A DNA stretch of 64,000 nucleotides from Strigamia acuminata (lineage: Eukaryota; Arthropoda; Chilopoda; Geophilomorpha; Linotaeniidae). The stretch spans positions 8,157,601-8,221,600 of the forward strand of contig OX442324.1 in NCBI GenBank assembly GCA_949358305.1, read 5' to 3'. Positions 54,145-63,262 of this stretch are shown piece after piece (position 1 is the first letter of the stretch; every line of letters starts with the position of its first letter). The notes under the pieces were generated by a model that ran no database searches, was not told the DNA's origin, and saw nothing but the letters and a program-made list of their open reading frames with translations. The translations under genes and the position numbers were made by a program.

Positions 54145-55257
54145 CTAGTTTCCCGATGGATTAATTGGTCCACCACGTGGGGCTCCCCGATTTCCTCGGC
54201 CTTGGTAATTTGGATCATATCTTTTACCTTTGTAATTTGGATTTAATGGATGGCCTTGGTTATTTGGGTTCCCCTGTGGTCTTTGTCCTTGTTGTGGATT
54301 CCATTGCTGTTGTGGTGGGTTCCACTGCTGTTGTGGATATTGCTGTTGGAATCCTTGACCTGAATTATTCCACTGATTATTCCAATTACCTCTGTTTTGA
54401 CCTCTATTGTCACTCCATCCTCTTCCTTGGTTCCTATTATTGCCATTCCACCATCCACGTTGTTGTCCAGATCGTCCTCTAAAGTTACCTCTATTGTAGA
54501 ACTGGGCCTGGTTCGGATGTGGTGTATACCATTGGTTTTGGTAGAAGACGGGAGTAACCTCTGCATATTGAACTTCCCCAAACTGCTGCTGTTGTCTTAG
54601 CACTTTGACCTCTGCTAACAACTCGTCTTTTGATTTATTGACGTCGCTCGGTTCAACTAACAAACTTGGTTTCACCTCGCTTGTTGTATCAACAGCTTTT
54701 TGCAGTAGGGTTAGCAAAACTTCTGCAGGATCCTCGCTGAATGCATGAGCTTCCAATAGTCCAAGTTGAGATGTTAACTGATCCAATGTCTTTGGAAATT
54801 TGACTACCAATTTATCTCTAGTCACCTTTTTAAGTCCTTGAAACACATGAAATATCTTTTGTTCTTCAGTAAATGCTGGTCTTGCAAAAGAACATTCTTT
54901 TAATATTTTCTGCATATGTTCCAAAGCTGTCCCATCTTTGTGCTGCATTGCCTGTAATTTCGACAAAATTGTTGTTATTTGTCGTCTGAATTTTGCCTTC
55001 AACGCATCTTTCCATTGAATCCATGTTCTAGTCGGATGTTGTGGAAGTTGATCTAGATACCACGATGATGCGGAGGATTTCAGCACAATTGACAGATGTT
55101 TAATCCTTTCAGTGTCATCGGCGATCGTATCTTCATATCCGATCAACCATGTGTCAATATTCCCTGTAGCCGGATCAAAGTCAACTGGATTTCTTCTATT
55201 GACCACTAAATTTTGTAATACCGTCTGTATTACTCCTAGTTCTGGTGATGATGCCAT
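54145..55257 (-). CDS. Gypsy A2 gag, intact, Asn/Gln/Gly-rich tail instead of zinc knuckle
   Basis: The first AUG conserved in A1 is at 55257 (MAS), giving 370 aa. The frame is open a further 92 codons upstream (to 55533) without an AUG and with conserved basic residues. The capsid core reads NPVDFDPATGNIDTWL, QWKDALKAKFRRQ, FARPAFTEEQKIFHVFQG. The last 120 residues are dominated by Asn, Gln, Gly, Arg and Trp (GQQRGWWNGNNRNQGRG and repeated QQWNP units), and no CCHC knuckle is present. RNA binding presumably relies on RGG-like motifs. It ends at a stop at 54145. Confidence 0.92.
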   Translation of the reverse strand: MASSPELGVIQTVLQNLVVNRRNPVDFDPATGNIDTWLIGYEDTIADDTERIKHLSIVLKSSASSWYLDQLPQHPTRTWIQWKDALKAKFRRQITTILSKLQAMQHKDGTALEHMQKILKECSFARPAFTEEQKIFHVFQGLKKVTRDKLVVKFPKTLDQLTSQLGLLEAHAFSEDPAEVLLTLLQKAVDTTSEVKPSLLVEPSDVNKSKDELLAEVKVLRQQQQFGEVQYAEVTPVFYQNQWYTPHPNQAQFYNRGNFRGRSGQQRGWWNGNNRNQGRGWSDNRGQNRGNWNNQWNNSGQGFQQQYPQQQWNPPQQQWNPQQGQRPQGNPNNQGHPLNPNYKGKRYDPNYQGRGNRGAPRGGPINPSGN

Positions 55258-55649
55258 CTTAATTGGTAATTGCTCACTTTTAATTGTCACTTGTGATTGA
55301 ATTAGTCCCTCGTGCTCCTCAATATCCTTAGCTGCGTCCTCAAATGCGTCGTCCAAATTTATCTGCACACTTTCCAAAAGATCACCTAATTCCAATTGTT
55401 CCTCAGGCAGTAACCAATTATACACACCTGGATCTATTAATCTTTGATTGCGCTGATCGGGGGTTTCAGTATCTTCCCTTTTTTGTGTTTTTAGTTCACC
55501 TTTGGATTTTGATCTTGTCCTCCGATCAGTCACTTTGTCATCAGGTGGTTCCCTTGGTGAATCACGTTCACCTGGTTCCTTTTTCGAAAACAGATAATCC
55601 GTTACTACTTGTGAAAAGTTATAACGTTTGGATTCCGCAATCGTTAAAT

Positions 55650-56496
55650 ATTTAAGTTTGAAGACACAATCCTTTGACTTGAAGCACTTTTAATTCACTT
55701 TTCCAATTTATTAACACTATAACTCTTTAACACACAGAACACTTTTCACTTTCTGAAAAATAATTCAATAATTAAACACTTCAATTTTTACAGAAATGTT
55801 TCAAAACACTAGAACAATTCAATAATTAAACAATTCAATTTTCACGGTCATAATTACAAAAATATCAAAAAAACAATTCATTTTCACGGTCATAATTACT
55901 AAATTTCATCAAAACTATTCAAGGAAAAATTTCTTATTAATAACACTTTACAAAAATGCTCTGGAAAGAAAACAAATTCATTAATAAATATAAACAATAT
56001 ATTCTCTATTATTATCCAATTTTATCTCAACATCACAATTAAATTCCTTATTAACATACAATTTCATTAAATTTTATCAAAATTCAATCAATAACACTAT
56101 ATTAATTCAATTCAAAGTCAAATATCACAGTAAATATCAATCAAATGGAAATTTATCCAATTTAAACATTCAAAACTTCTATTCTATTCTATTTTATTTT
56201 TTAGACTTTGCCAATTTTCAATCTAATTGACCTATTTATGCACTAGCAATGACTCACTCTCACTTTCCTATCAACTTCACAAATGAATCACTCATATTTA
56301 AATTAGGTTGGGATTTCTCTAAATTTTATATGATTTTCAAAGCTATTTTTAAGCTAAATTTGCCAATTTTATGTGATTTTAATTCTAATTTCACTCATTT
56401 TACTCTAAATTTTACAATTTTAATGATTTTAGCTCTAATTTTCGGGGTTTTTATTCTACTTTTGGTCCCGGGGAAAGAACCGCCATCTCCACCATT
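55650..56496 (-). other. 5' leader of gypsy A2
   Basis: About 850 bp of AT-rich DNA between gag and the LTR, homologous to the A1 leader. A primer site (minus strand TGGTGGAGATGGCGG) follows the LTR. No coding sequence is supported. Confidence 0.75.
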
Positions 56497-57017
56497 TGTT
56501 ACGTGGTTTCCGGGCCTAATCAGGTTTCCACGCAACTATGTTTAATTTGGGGTTTAGTGAGTGTGAAAGGAAAGAATGAGATTTGGTTTATGCTTTAAAT
56601 TCAATTCAGTTTTATTCTCAAACAGGTCAGAATGATATTTGGATAAATTGTCACTTTTACATTTGTTAAATTTACAACTTCTATTAATTGGGCTATAAAA
56701 CAACTGAGTGATAATCTAAATGGTATTTTAATTGTTGCTGTTTATAGTCGGCAGCCGCTCTCTTTATTGAGGCGACATTGGACTCTCTAGTCTCTGAAAG
56801 GCAAAAGGTATTAGAGACCTGTCTTAGTGCGGGCTCCTTATTTATAGCAAATCTGCCATAAACCCCATAATTGAATTGATCGGTCCATCACATGGCGATG
56901 ACGGAGTCCAGCCGTCAGCGCCATCTGTGGCCGAAATTTAGCAACACTTAAATATTAAATAGCTCGAATTACGTGTTACGAATCGCGCATTAATTGGCAC
57001 GGTTCGTACACGTGACA
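56497..57017 (-). repeat. 5' LTR of gypsy A2
   Basis: 521 bp. Right part (about 56811-57017) is identical to 47631-47837. Left part has many substitutions and lacks about 46 bp that include the hairpin segment. Followed by ATAT, the target duplication. Confidence 0.95.
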
Positions 57018-57021
57018 ATAT

Positions 57022-57232
57022 TGTGTAATTTAAAAGAAAAAAAAAGTGTTTGAAATTATTTAATGAAGTTGTTGTAAAAAGCAAAAGTAGGAGCTGTGTT
57101 TAGTAGTTTCTGTTTGGGAAGTTGTAAATGGTAAAGTCTGTAGTGGAGAAGTTTTAATCATTAGATGTGGTGATTTTGATTAATTTAAAAAGTATGAAAT
57201 TACAAGTGATGATCATTGTAACTGGGGAGGAA
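57022..57232 (+). other. 3' untranslated tail and purine tract of gypsy F
   Basis: About 210 bp between the A2 insertion and the F 3' LTR, without ORFs. ACTGGGGAGGAA directly before 57233 is the F purine tract. Confidence 0.8.
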
Positions 57233-57436
57233 TGTTAGATTCTGATGATAAATTAGTTGTTAAGTGTAATATGATGGTTGTAACAATATGCCATGGCTAG
57301 TAATTGTTTGTAAACTAGCCATGGCAACATATATATTCTGGAATTCAGTCGTGAGCGACAGGCCAATAAATGAAGAAGTTGCATGTATTCTTCCCATCTA
57401 AATTGAGTGTCGTGTTTTATTCATAAGGATTTATCA
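57233..57436 (+). repeat. 3' LTR of gypsy F
   Basis: 204 bp, TGTTAGATTC to ATTTATCA, followed by CACCT (57437-57441), the right copy of the F target duplication. Confidence 0.93.
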
Positions 57437-60400
57437 CACCTGTCCATGTTGTACATTTTTAGCAAGTTTTGTGTGTAAGCTTGTTGATGCACTACAATTC
57501 TTCCTTCCAGTTGGTCTAATTGCATTCCCAGTACGGCCTTCGCATCTCCAATGGTGACTAAATTTACCGCTTTTCGCAACTTTTCCAAAATTTTGTTTTC
57601 ATATGTTATGTCGCTGGCTACTGTTAGCATGTCGTCTACGTGTAGCCCTATTATCATATATTCCACTTCTACGAATATATAATACAAGCATTCGTCATCT
57701 TTAGATTGTTGTAATCCGGTTGACTTCAGTATTTTGTCAATAAGCTCATTCCAAGTCCGTCCACTTTGTTTTAGTCCATATATGCTTCGAATCAAAAAGC
57801 AAACTTCATCTTCTCTTCCTTTTTCCTTGAATCCATCAGGTTGTTCCATCCATATTTTTTCCTTCAATTTCGCGTTCAAATACGCTGTTTTTACATCGTG
57901 TAATCGCACACGTTTCCCACGCTTTGCTGCAAATGCAAATATAAATCTCACTGATTCAATTCTAATCACTTGCGAGTATGTTTCTTCTACATCAACTCCA
58001 TAAGTTTGAGCACATCCATTAGCAACCAATCTCGCTCTGTATCTTCCCTCTGTTCCATCTTCATTTGGTTTGACTTTGTAAATCCATTTGCATTTTATCG
58101 TTTTTCTTGCTTTCTCTCTTTTTTCCAATTTCCATACACCCAATCTCTTCATTTCCATCATTTCTTCTCCCATTGCCTCGATCCATTTGTCTTTTTGATC
58201 ACTGTTCATTGCCTCCTTGTATGTCTTTGGTATTTGAATTTCGTGTGTTGTCAATACAAATCCCTTTTCTTTTATTCTTTCAGATCTTCTTACTCCTTGT
58301 TTTTTCAATGCTTTTTCCTTTTTATTCTTTTCAATTTTGTGTTTTCTCTGCATTTCTTCCTTGGTTGTTCCTTTTGGTCTTCCTCTTTTTCCTTTTTCGT
58401 GATTCTCATTGTTTGTTGTATTCTGCTCATCATCATTTGGCGTCATGACGTTTCCTTCGTTTTCATGTTCTGCATTTTGAATCTCTGTGTTTTCTTCCTG
58501 AATTTCTTCCCCGTTTTCAGATGACACTATCTATCCCCGTTGCTCCCTTCTTCTAGATCGGGTCCCTCTTGTTCATTAATGGCCTCTTTTTCTTCTGCTG
58601 ACAAATCAATGGTTTCCTCGTCGTCCTCCTCCGAGCTATCGTCCACTCTTGGTGTGTTTGTCTCGGCAGTTTCTCCTTTGTTTTTCCATTTATGCATTCC
58701 TTTTGTGGTCTCATCAAATTTGACATCTGATGTTTCATGAACTCTGTTCTTTTTAAAATCATACTGTATATGCGGTAGGCTTTCCTGTTTGTCGCATATC
58801 CAATAAAAATTCCCACACTGCATTTGTCTTCCAACTTTTTTCTGTGTCCTTTTCGTAACATGTACGCCGTGCATCCAAATTTTTTGAAATATGCCACGCT
58901 TGGCTTGTAGTCTGACCATACTTCTTCCGGCGTCAATCCGTGTATTTTGGTTACACAATGATTTCGAATTTTCATCGCTGTCAGTGCCGCCTCGCCCCAA
59001 AAATATTTCGGCAATTCTGACTCCTTTAGTAAACACCGGATCATTTCCATTATTGTCCTGTTTTGTCTTTCAACGACGCCATTGCTCTCGGGCGTGAACG
59101 CTGTCGTCAATTGGTGATGTATGCCTCTCTCATTTAACCAGTGTTCGAATTCGTCCGAGGTAAATTCTCCCCCGTTGTCAGATCTCAGAAAATTCACTTT
59201 CTTTTCTTTCTGTCTCTCCCATTTTTCAATTTGCGTTTTTATGGCTTCTTTTGCTCCATTTTTCCTTTCTAACAGCGAAATGTTGATTTTTCTGGAAAAA
59301 TCATCGACCATTATCATAATGTATTTCTTCCCAGTTGGTGTTTTAGGTTTGAGCGGCCCCATCAAGTCCACGTGAATCAATTCAAGCACCGTTTTTGACT
59401 GTCTATCAGTGATTGTCTTGTGCGTTTTTCTCGTCAGTTTGCTGGTGATGCAGACGTCACATATTTGTCCTTCGCCTTTGTCTTTGCACTCTATCCCCCT
59501 CACGATATTTTTCGTCTTCATCTCGCTAATCGCGCCGAAATTTACGTGTCCCATCCTTTCGTGCCATGTTTTAATTTTTTCGTGGGCTATCAGACCTCTC
59601 TCTCTTGGCATCAGTTGGGTTTTTATCACGTATCTGTCTCCAATCCTTTCTCCAAACATTGTGTATTTGTTGCATGTCATCTTCATTTCATTTTCGTGAG
59701 CAATTCGAACTTTTTCCCTGTCGTACACAACGATAAATCCTTTATCCGTCATTTTCGGCACTGACAACAGATTTTCTGTAATATTTGGTATATACAGAAC
59801 ATTTGTTAATAAAGTCTCAATTTTTCCCTCATCTTGACTGACTCTGATGTCCCCTATGGCTTCCGTGATTGTTACTCCCGATGCTGTTTCTATTTCTCTG
59901 CAGTCATCTCGTGCATTCATCAACCAGTCTCGTTCTCGTGTGATGTGACTAGTTGCGCCAGAGTCGGATGTCCATTCAATCTGTTGTTCATTCGTTTCGG
60001 TCTCTGTTGTTTTTTCTCTCACCATCAAGGTTCTTTCCATTTTCGTCCTATTTTCATTTTTTTCGCAGTGGCACACCTTGATTTTTCGTCCGGTTGGCAC
60101 GAGTGATTTGTGCGGAATTAATTCTCCATCTCTGTCTCGTTTGAATTCCGTTTTCCATATTTTCTCTTCTATTTCATCACAAATGTGCTCCGTTTTTATT
60201 TCTCTCGCGGTCATTAGGTTCTCTTTTGGTCCTTTTCCTTTCCCGCGATGTGCACTGGTTCCACGTCCTCGCCCACGACCTCTGTTGGCATTGTTTTCTG
60301 TTTTCTTTTCATCTCTGCAATCCGCGCTCATATGGCCCATTCGCCCACAATTGTAACATTTTGGTCTGCTTCTACAGTCTTTTTTATAATGCCCCTTGCC

Positions 60401-61234
60401 TGAGCAATTATAACACACGATGTTTTTGAATTCTCTTGCTTTGTGAACATTTTCTGTGGGTTTTCTTTCATTGTTTTGCTTCTCTTCCTCACACAGTTTT
60501 AGTCCACTTCTCAAATCGGCCATTTTTATGTCTGTTTGAAAATTCAGCGCTTCTCTGGCATTCTGGAACTCTCTCCTCAGTCCGTTTTTTATATGAAAAA
60601 TCAATTCGGTTTCTTCCATCTTTCCTCCAGCCTGCAAAAAACACTGTCTGAGTCCCTGTGCTCTGTTGCAATACTCATCAATGCTCTCATTTTTTTCCAT
60701 TTTGATGTGAGTCACCTCGTGATGCGCTTCCAGTTTTGTTCTATCTGCGGTGCTTTGCATGTCTGTTTTGATTTGTTCCCACAAGGTTTTGGCATTCCGC
60801 TCATGCATATAGATCATTTGTTTTGACTCACACATGTTATCAATCATTATCATTTTGGCTTTGGCATTCATATCATCATATGCATTCCATTTCTTGTCTG
60901 CATCATCTCCTTTCACCTGACTTTGAGGTGGTTCATCCTCTAATATCACACTTTTCCATAATTTTTTGCCTCTTAATCTGTCCTCCAATCTGCACGCCCA
61001 CAAAGCATAGTTGCTGTCGGTGAGAGCGGGAATTCCTCCTCTATTGTCGTTTGGTGGCGCCATCTTGTGTTTGGAATCGCTACTATCACTGCTTTCACTT
61101 AACGTACTGTTTTGTGTGTCACTGCTTTCACTGCTGTCTGTGTTTTCTTCTTCACTACTTTCTGTGCTTTCTTCTTCACTGCTTGGTAGTTTGATATTCT
61201 CCTCTCCTATTCCTTGTTGTTTCCAAAAATTCAT
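57437..61234 (-). pseudogene. Copia E polyprotein, frameshifted, 3' end displaced by F
   Basis: Reading from 61234: Ser/Glu-rich N-terminus; UBN2-type gag; two CCHC knuckles (CYNCSGKGHYKKDC, CYNCGRMGHMSADC); protease (WTSDSGATSHI); integrase with H2C2, HVDLMGP, RSDNGGEF and SNGVVERQN. Near 58800-58760 the frame shifts and continues as an acidic linker to 58527, where a second shift enters the RT part. That part has an AT-hook-like KRGRPKG, then CKWIYKVKPNEDG, RARLVANGCAQ, DVKTAYLNA, YGLKQSGRTW and His-Val-Asp-Asp. It stops at the F insertion (57441) and resumes at 31152. E is the oldest layer and belongs to a different copia branch from I, G, H and O. Confidence 0.92.
58369..58392 (-). other. 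AT-hook-like motif in copia E linker
   Basis: Encodes GKRGRPKG within a charged linker between integrase and RT. The Gly-Arg-Pro core flanked by basic residues is the AT-hook signature, which binds the minor groove of AT-rich DNA. It occupies the same slot as the MBD module in the other copia elements. Confidence 0.65.
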
Positions 61235-61660
61235 TCACACGCTGCTCGTTGCACTGATTAGTTTCGGTTTTCGTATCGCCGCTCAAAATGTTTTTCTATT
61301 CACTTCTCACAAGGGGAGTGCACCAATAAGACTCTTCAGTCATGACCAAAATTTTTGAGGAATTTATTTACCTCAAACAGGTAAATAAGCTGCCAAAATG
61401 TTTTTATGCCATGAACAGGCAGAAAGAAATAAATCAAACATTAAATTCGGACTCTTTCCATGGTGATAGTACACTTTTGGGAGTAATTAGGCTTGAGGAG
61501 GAATATTGTAAACAACTGTTGCTAGGTAAAAAATAGTTCCAAGATCCAGGTTGAATTTTATCATTTGACATTCAATGATGTCATTTCATCATTTGAGATT
61601 CAATGATGTCATGACATCAGAACTTTGTTCACCAATATGACTGTCTTCCTGAAGACAACA
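61235..61660. other. Unassigned interval upstream of copia E
   Basis: No LTR of E can be recognised here. A 64-codon plus-strand ORF (61342-61536) has no motif I recognise. Near 61560-61610 the motif CAATGATGTCAT is repeated within a short AT-rich array. CACCAATA-GACT occurs at both 61320 and 61630. Origin unknown. Confidence 0.5.
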
Positions 61661-61668
61661 ATAGTTTG

Positions 61669-61742
61669 TGGTGGTGGTCCAGTGGTTTAGGCAATGGACT
61701 AGGAATCTTTCCACACAGGTTCAAATCCTGTTGCGTGTGTGA
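61669..61742 (+). repeat. tRNA-like (SINE head-like) segment
   Basis: A-box-like TGGTCCAGTGGTTTAGG and B-box-like GGTTCAAATCC are spaced as in a tRNA, with a T-arm CAGG/CCTG stem. The ends do not pair as an acceptor stem. An AT-rich tail follows to 61850. This suggests a tRNA-derived SINE rather than a tRNA gene. Confidence 0.55.
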
Positions 61743-61853
61743 AAATTTTTTGCTTTTATTTTTTATGTATTTTTAGCAGTAATTTTAATGTTTGTAATTT
61801 TATATTTTATATTTTAAATTTTATAAAATTAAAATTAATTAAATTCAAATTTT

Positions 61854-62672
61854 TTGGCAGCTTGGGACACTTTGAAGGCGAATTTTGAACCAGTCTCTCG
61901 AGCACGGATCATTCGCCTACTAGACGAATTCTTCAGTCTTAAATATGATCCGACAACCGAAACAATTGGAGTTTTCGCAGCGAAAATACGTAATGCGGCG
62001 AAGAAGCTCGCCGATGTGAAACACAAATTAGAAGATTTGTACCAGGCTTTCCAACTCATACGATACTTACCACAAGAGTACCAATCGATCGTCCAAAGTA
62101 TCTATAGATGGGAAGATATCAACTTCACTTTAGAGAAGGTCGAAGCAGAATTGGTCGCCGAAGAAGGGCGACTGGCACAGCAGCGAAGAGATTCAGGCCA
62201 GGGGCCGATCATAGATGCTTTCAGCATGGGACCAAGCTCAACCAACTCTAAAAGTGGTGACAACTCGCCAAAATTCCAACAACAAGGAACCAACAACCGG
62301 AATAATAGGGGAAATCAAAGCGGACAGAAGGGAGGACGATCGAATTATCGAGGAAACAAAAACACGAGAAGTTTTAGAGGGAATCCAACCGGATCATCAG
62401 GACGGGGGCCGTGTTTTCGGTGCAACCAACCAGGACACTGGGCCAGAGATTGCACGGTGCAGCTCCCCCCAAACAACAATTTAAACACGAGCAGTGCGGA
62501 AGAATTGGACGCCAATATGATGGATGTTGGCTTCCTGACCGAATTGGACAAGGAGGAGATGTTGCAGTGCAGTGCGGCCAACAATTGTTGGATATACGAC
62601 ACCGGGGCCACTGGACATTTCTGTAAGGAAAAGGAACAATTCTTCAACTTTAAACAAACTACGGGTACAATC
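61854..62672 (+). pseudogene. Copia N gag and protease fragment
   Basis: The open frame starts mid-gag at AAWDTLKANFEP (the first 70 or so gag residues are missing). It continues through FSLKYDPTTETI and YLPQEYQSIVQSI to a Gly/Asn/Arg-rich stretch and a CCHC knuckle (CFRCNQPGHWARDC), and reaches the protease Asp-Thr-Gly (WIYDTGATGHF). It is cut at 62673 by the LTR of copia O. No LTR of N is in the window. The left boundary at about 61853 abuts AT-rich DNA following the tRNA-like segment. Confidence 0.88.
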
Positions 62673-63213
62673 TGTGGGCGCAGAAAAACACCAAACAGGT
62701 GTTGGAAGCGTGAAAAATGAGCCACGCACGTAGATTCTCGTGCGAGGTGCGCAGATACGCGCATTGGACGAACTCGACCCGAGTTTGGAGCAAAAACGAT
62801 GCGTTTGCACTTATAGAGACGTGCAAACGAATTAAAGCAAGTAATATTACTAAAATATAATGTTTAATCAACTAAATACTCACTAAAAGATCCATTTCTT
62901 GGATAAAATACAGGAAGACACACTTTTGCTGTGTGCAGACATCTTGGATTCGTCACTAGTGAACTCTAGTGGCGAAACCTTACAACGAACAAATATAAAA
63001 AGTATAGCAGATGCACGATACCCAAGACATAACCGAATATAAACATAAAAGCATCGTGCATTGTGTTATAAATACACAATAACACTGGAAATTAAAGGAA
63101 AGTAACCCAGGAAAAACAACCAAATGAAAATAAGTAATCATAACGTCCGAATAGCGTCATTACGCATCGAATACGTGCTAATAGAATGTCCGGAGTGGTT
63201 TCAAGGACCAACA
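62673..63213 (-). repeat. 3' LTR of copia O
   Basis: 541 bp; on the minus strand TGTTGGTCC to GCGCCCACA. It shares layout and short blocks with the G LTR but most positions differ. The purine tract (minus-strand GAAGGAGGGAAT) lies at 63214-63225. Confidence 0.85.
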
Positions 63214-63262
63214 ATTCCCTCCTTCGATGTGCAATGTCGATATAGAATGATCCGATGAAAGT

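Larger units (their letters stand above)
47263..57017 (-). mobile_element. Gypsy element A2, full-length, with Ulp1 protease gene
   Basis: 9755-bp minus-strand Ty3/gypsy element flanked by ATAT (47259-47262 and 57018-57021). It is inserted 17 bp after the F pol stop. Gag, pol and a third ORF (C48 protease) are all open. It belongs to the same family as A1, with pol nearly identical by eye. Its two LTRs are identical in one half but differ markedly in the other. Confidence 0.96.
31153..57436 (+). mobile_element. Gypsy element F, 26 kb including four nested insertions
   Basis: Plus-strand Ty3/gypsy retrotransposon with 204-bp LTRs (31153-31356 and 57233-57436) and a perfect 5-bp duplication CACCT (31148-31152 and 57437-57441). 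It is inserted in copia E. Its own DNA is 31153-32180, 33361-33589, 40226-41483, about 45165-47262 and 57022-57436. Inserted are P, copia H, MULE L with M, and gypsy A2. Pol has lost the RT core and carries a frameshift, so F is dead. Confidence 0.93.

Noticed and set aside
57970-58524. Hydrophobic plus-strand ORFs (57970-58524, 58107-58448) that look like membrane proteins
   Set aside because: They are antisense shadows of the charged copia E polyprotein; lysine- and glutamate-rich codons read as Phe, Leu and Ser on the other strand.
61342-61536. 64-codon ORF as a host gene exon (a CAGGTAAATAAG donor-like site lies inside)
   Set aside because: No recognisable domain, no supporting neighbour exon, and located in transposon-dense DNA; coding status cannot be supported.
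61669-61742. Functional tRNA gene
   Set aside because: A and B boxes are present, but the acceptor stem does not pair and no clean anticodon stem forms; better explained as SINE-like.
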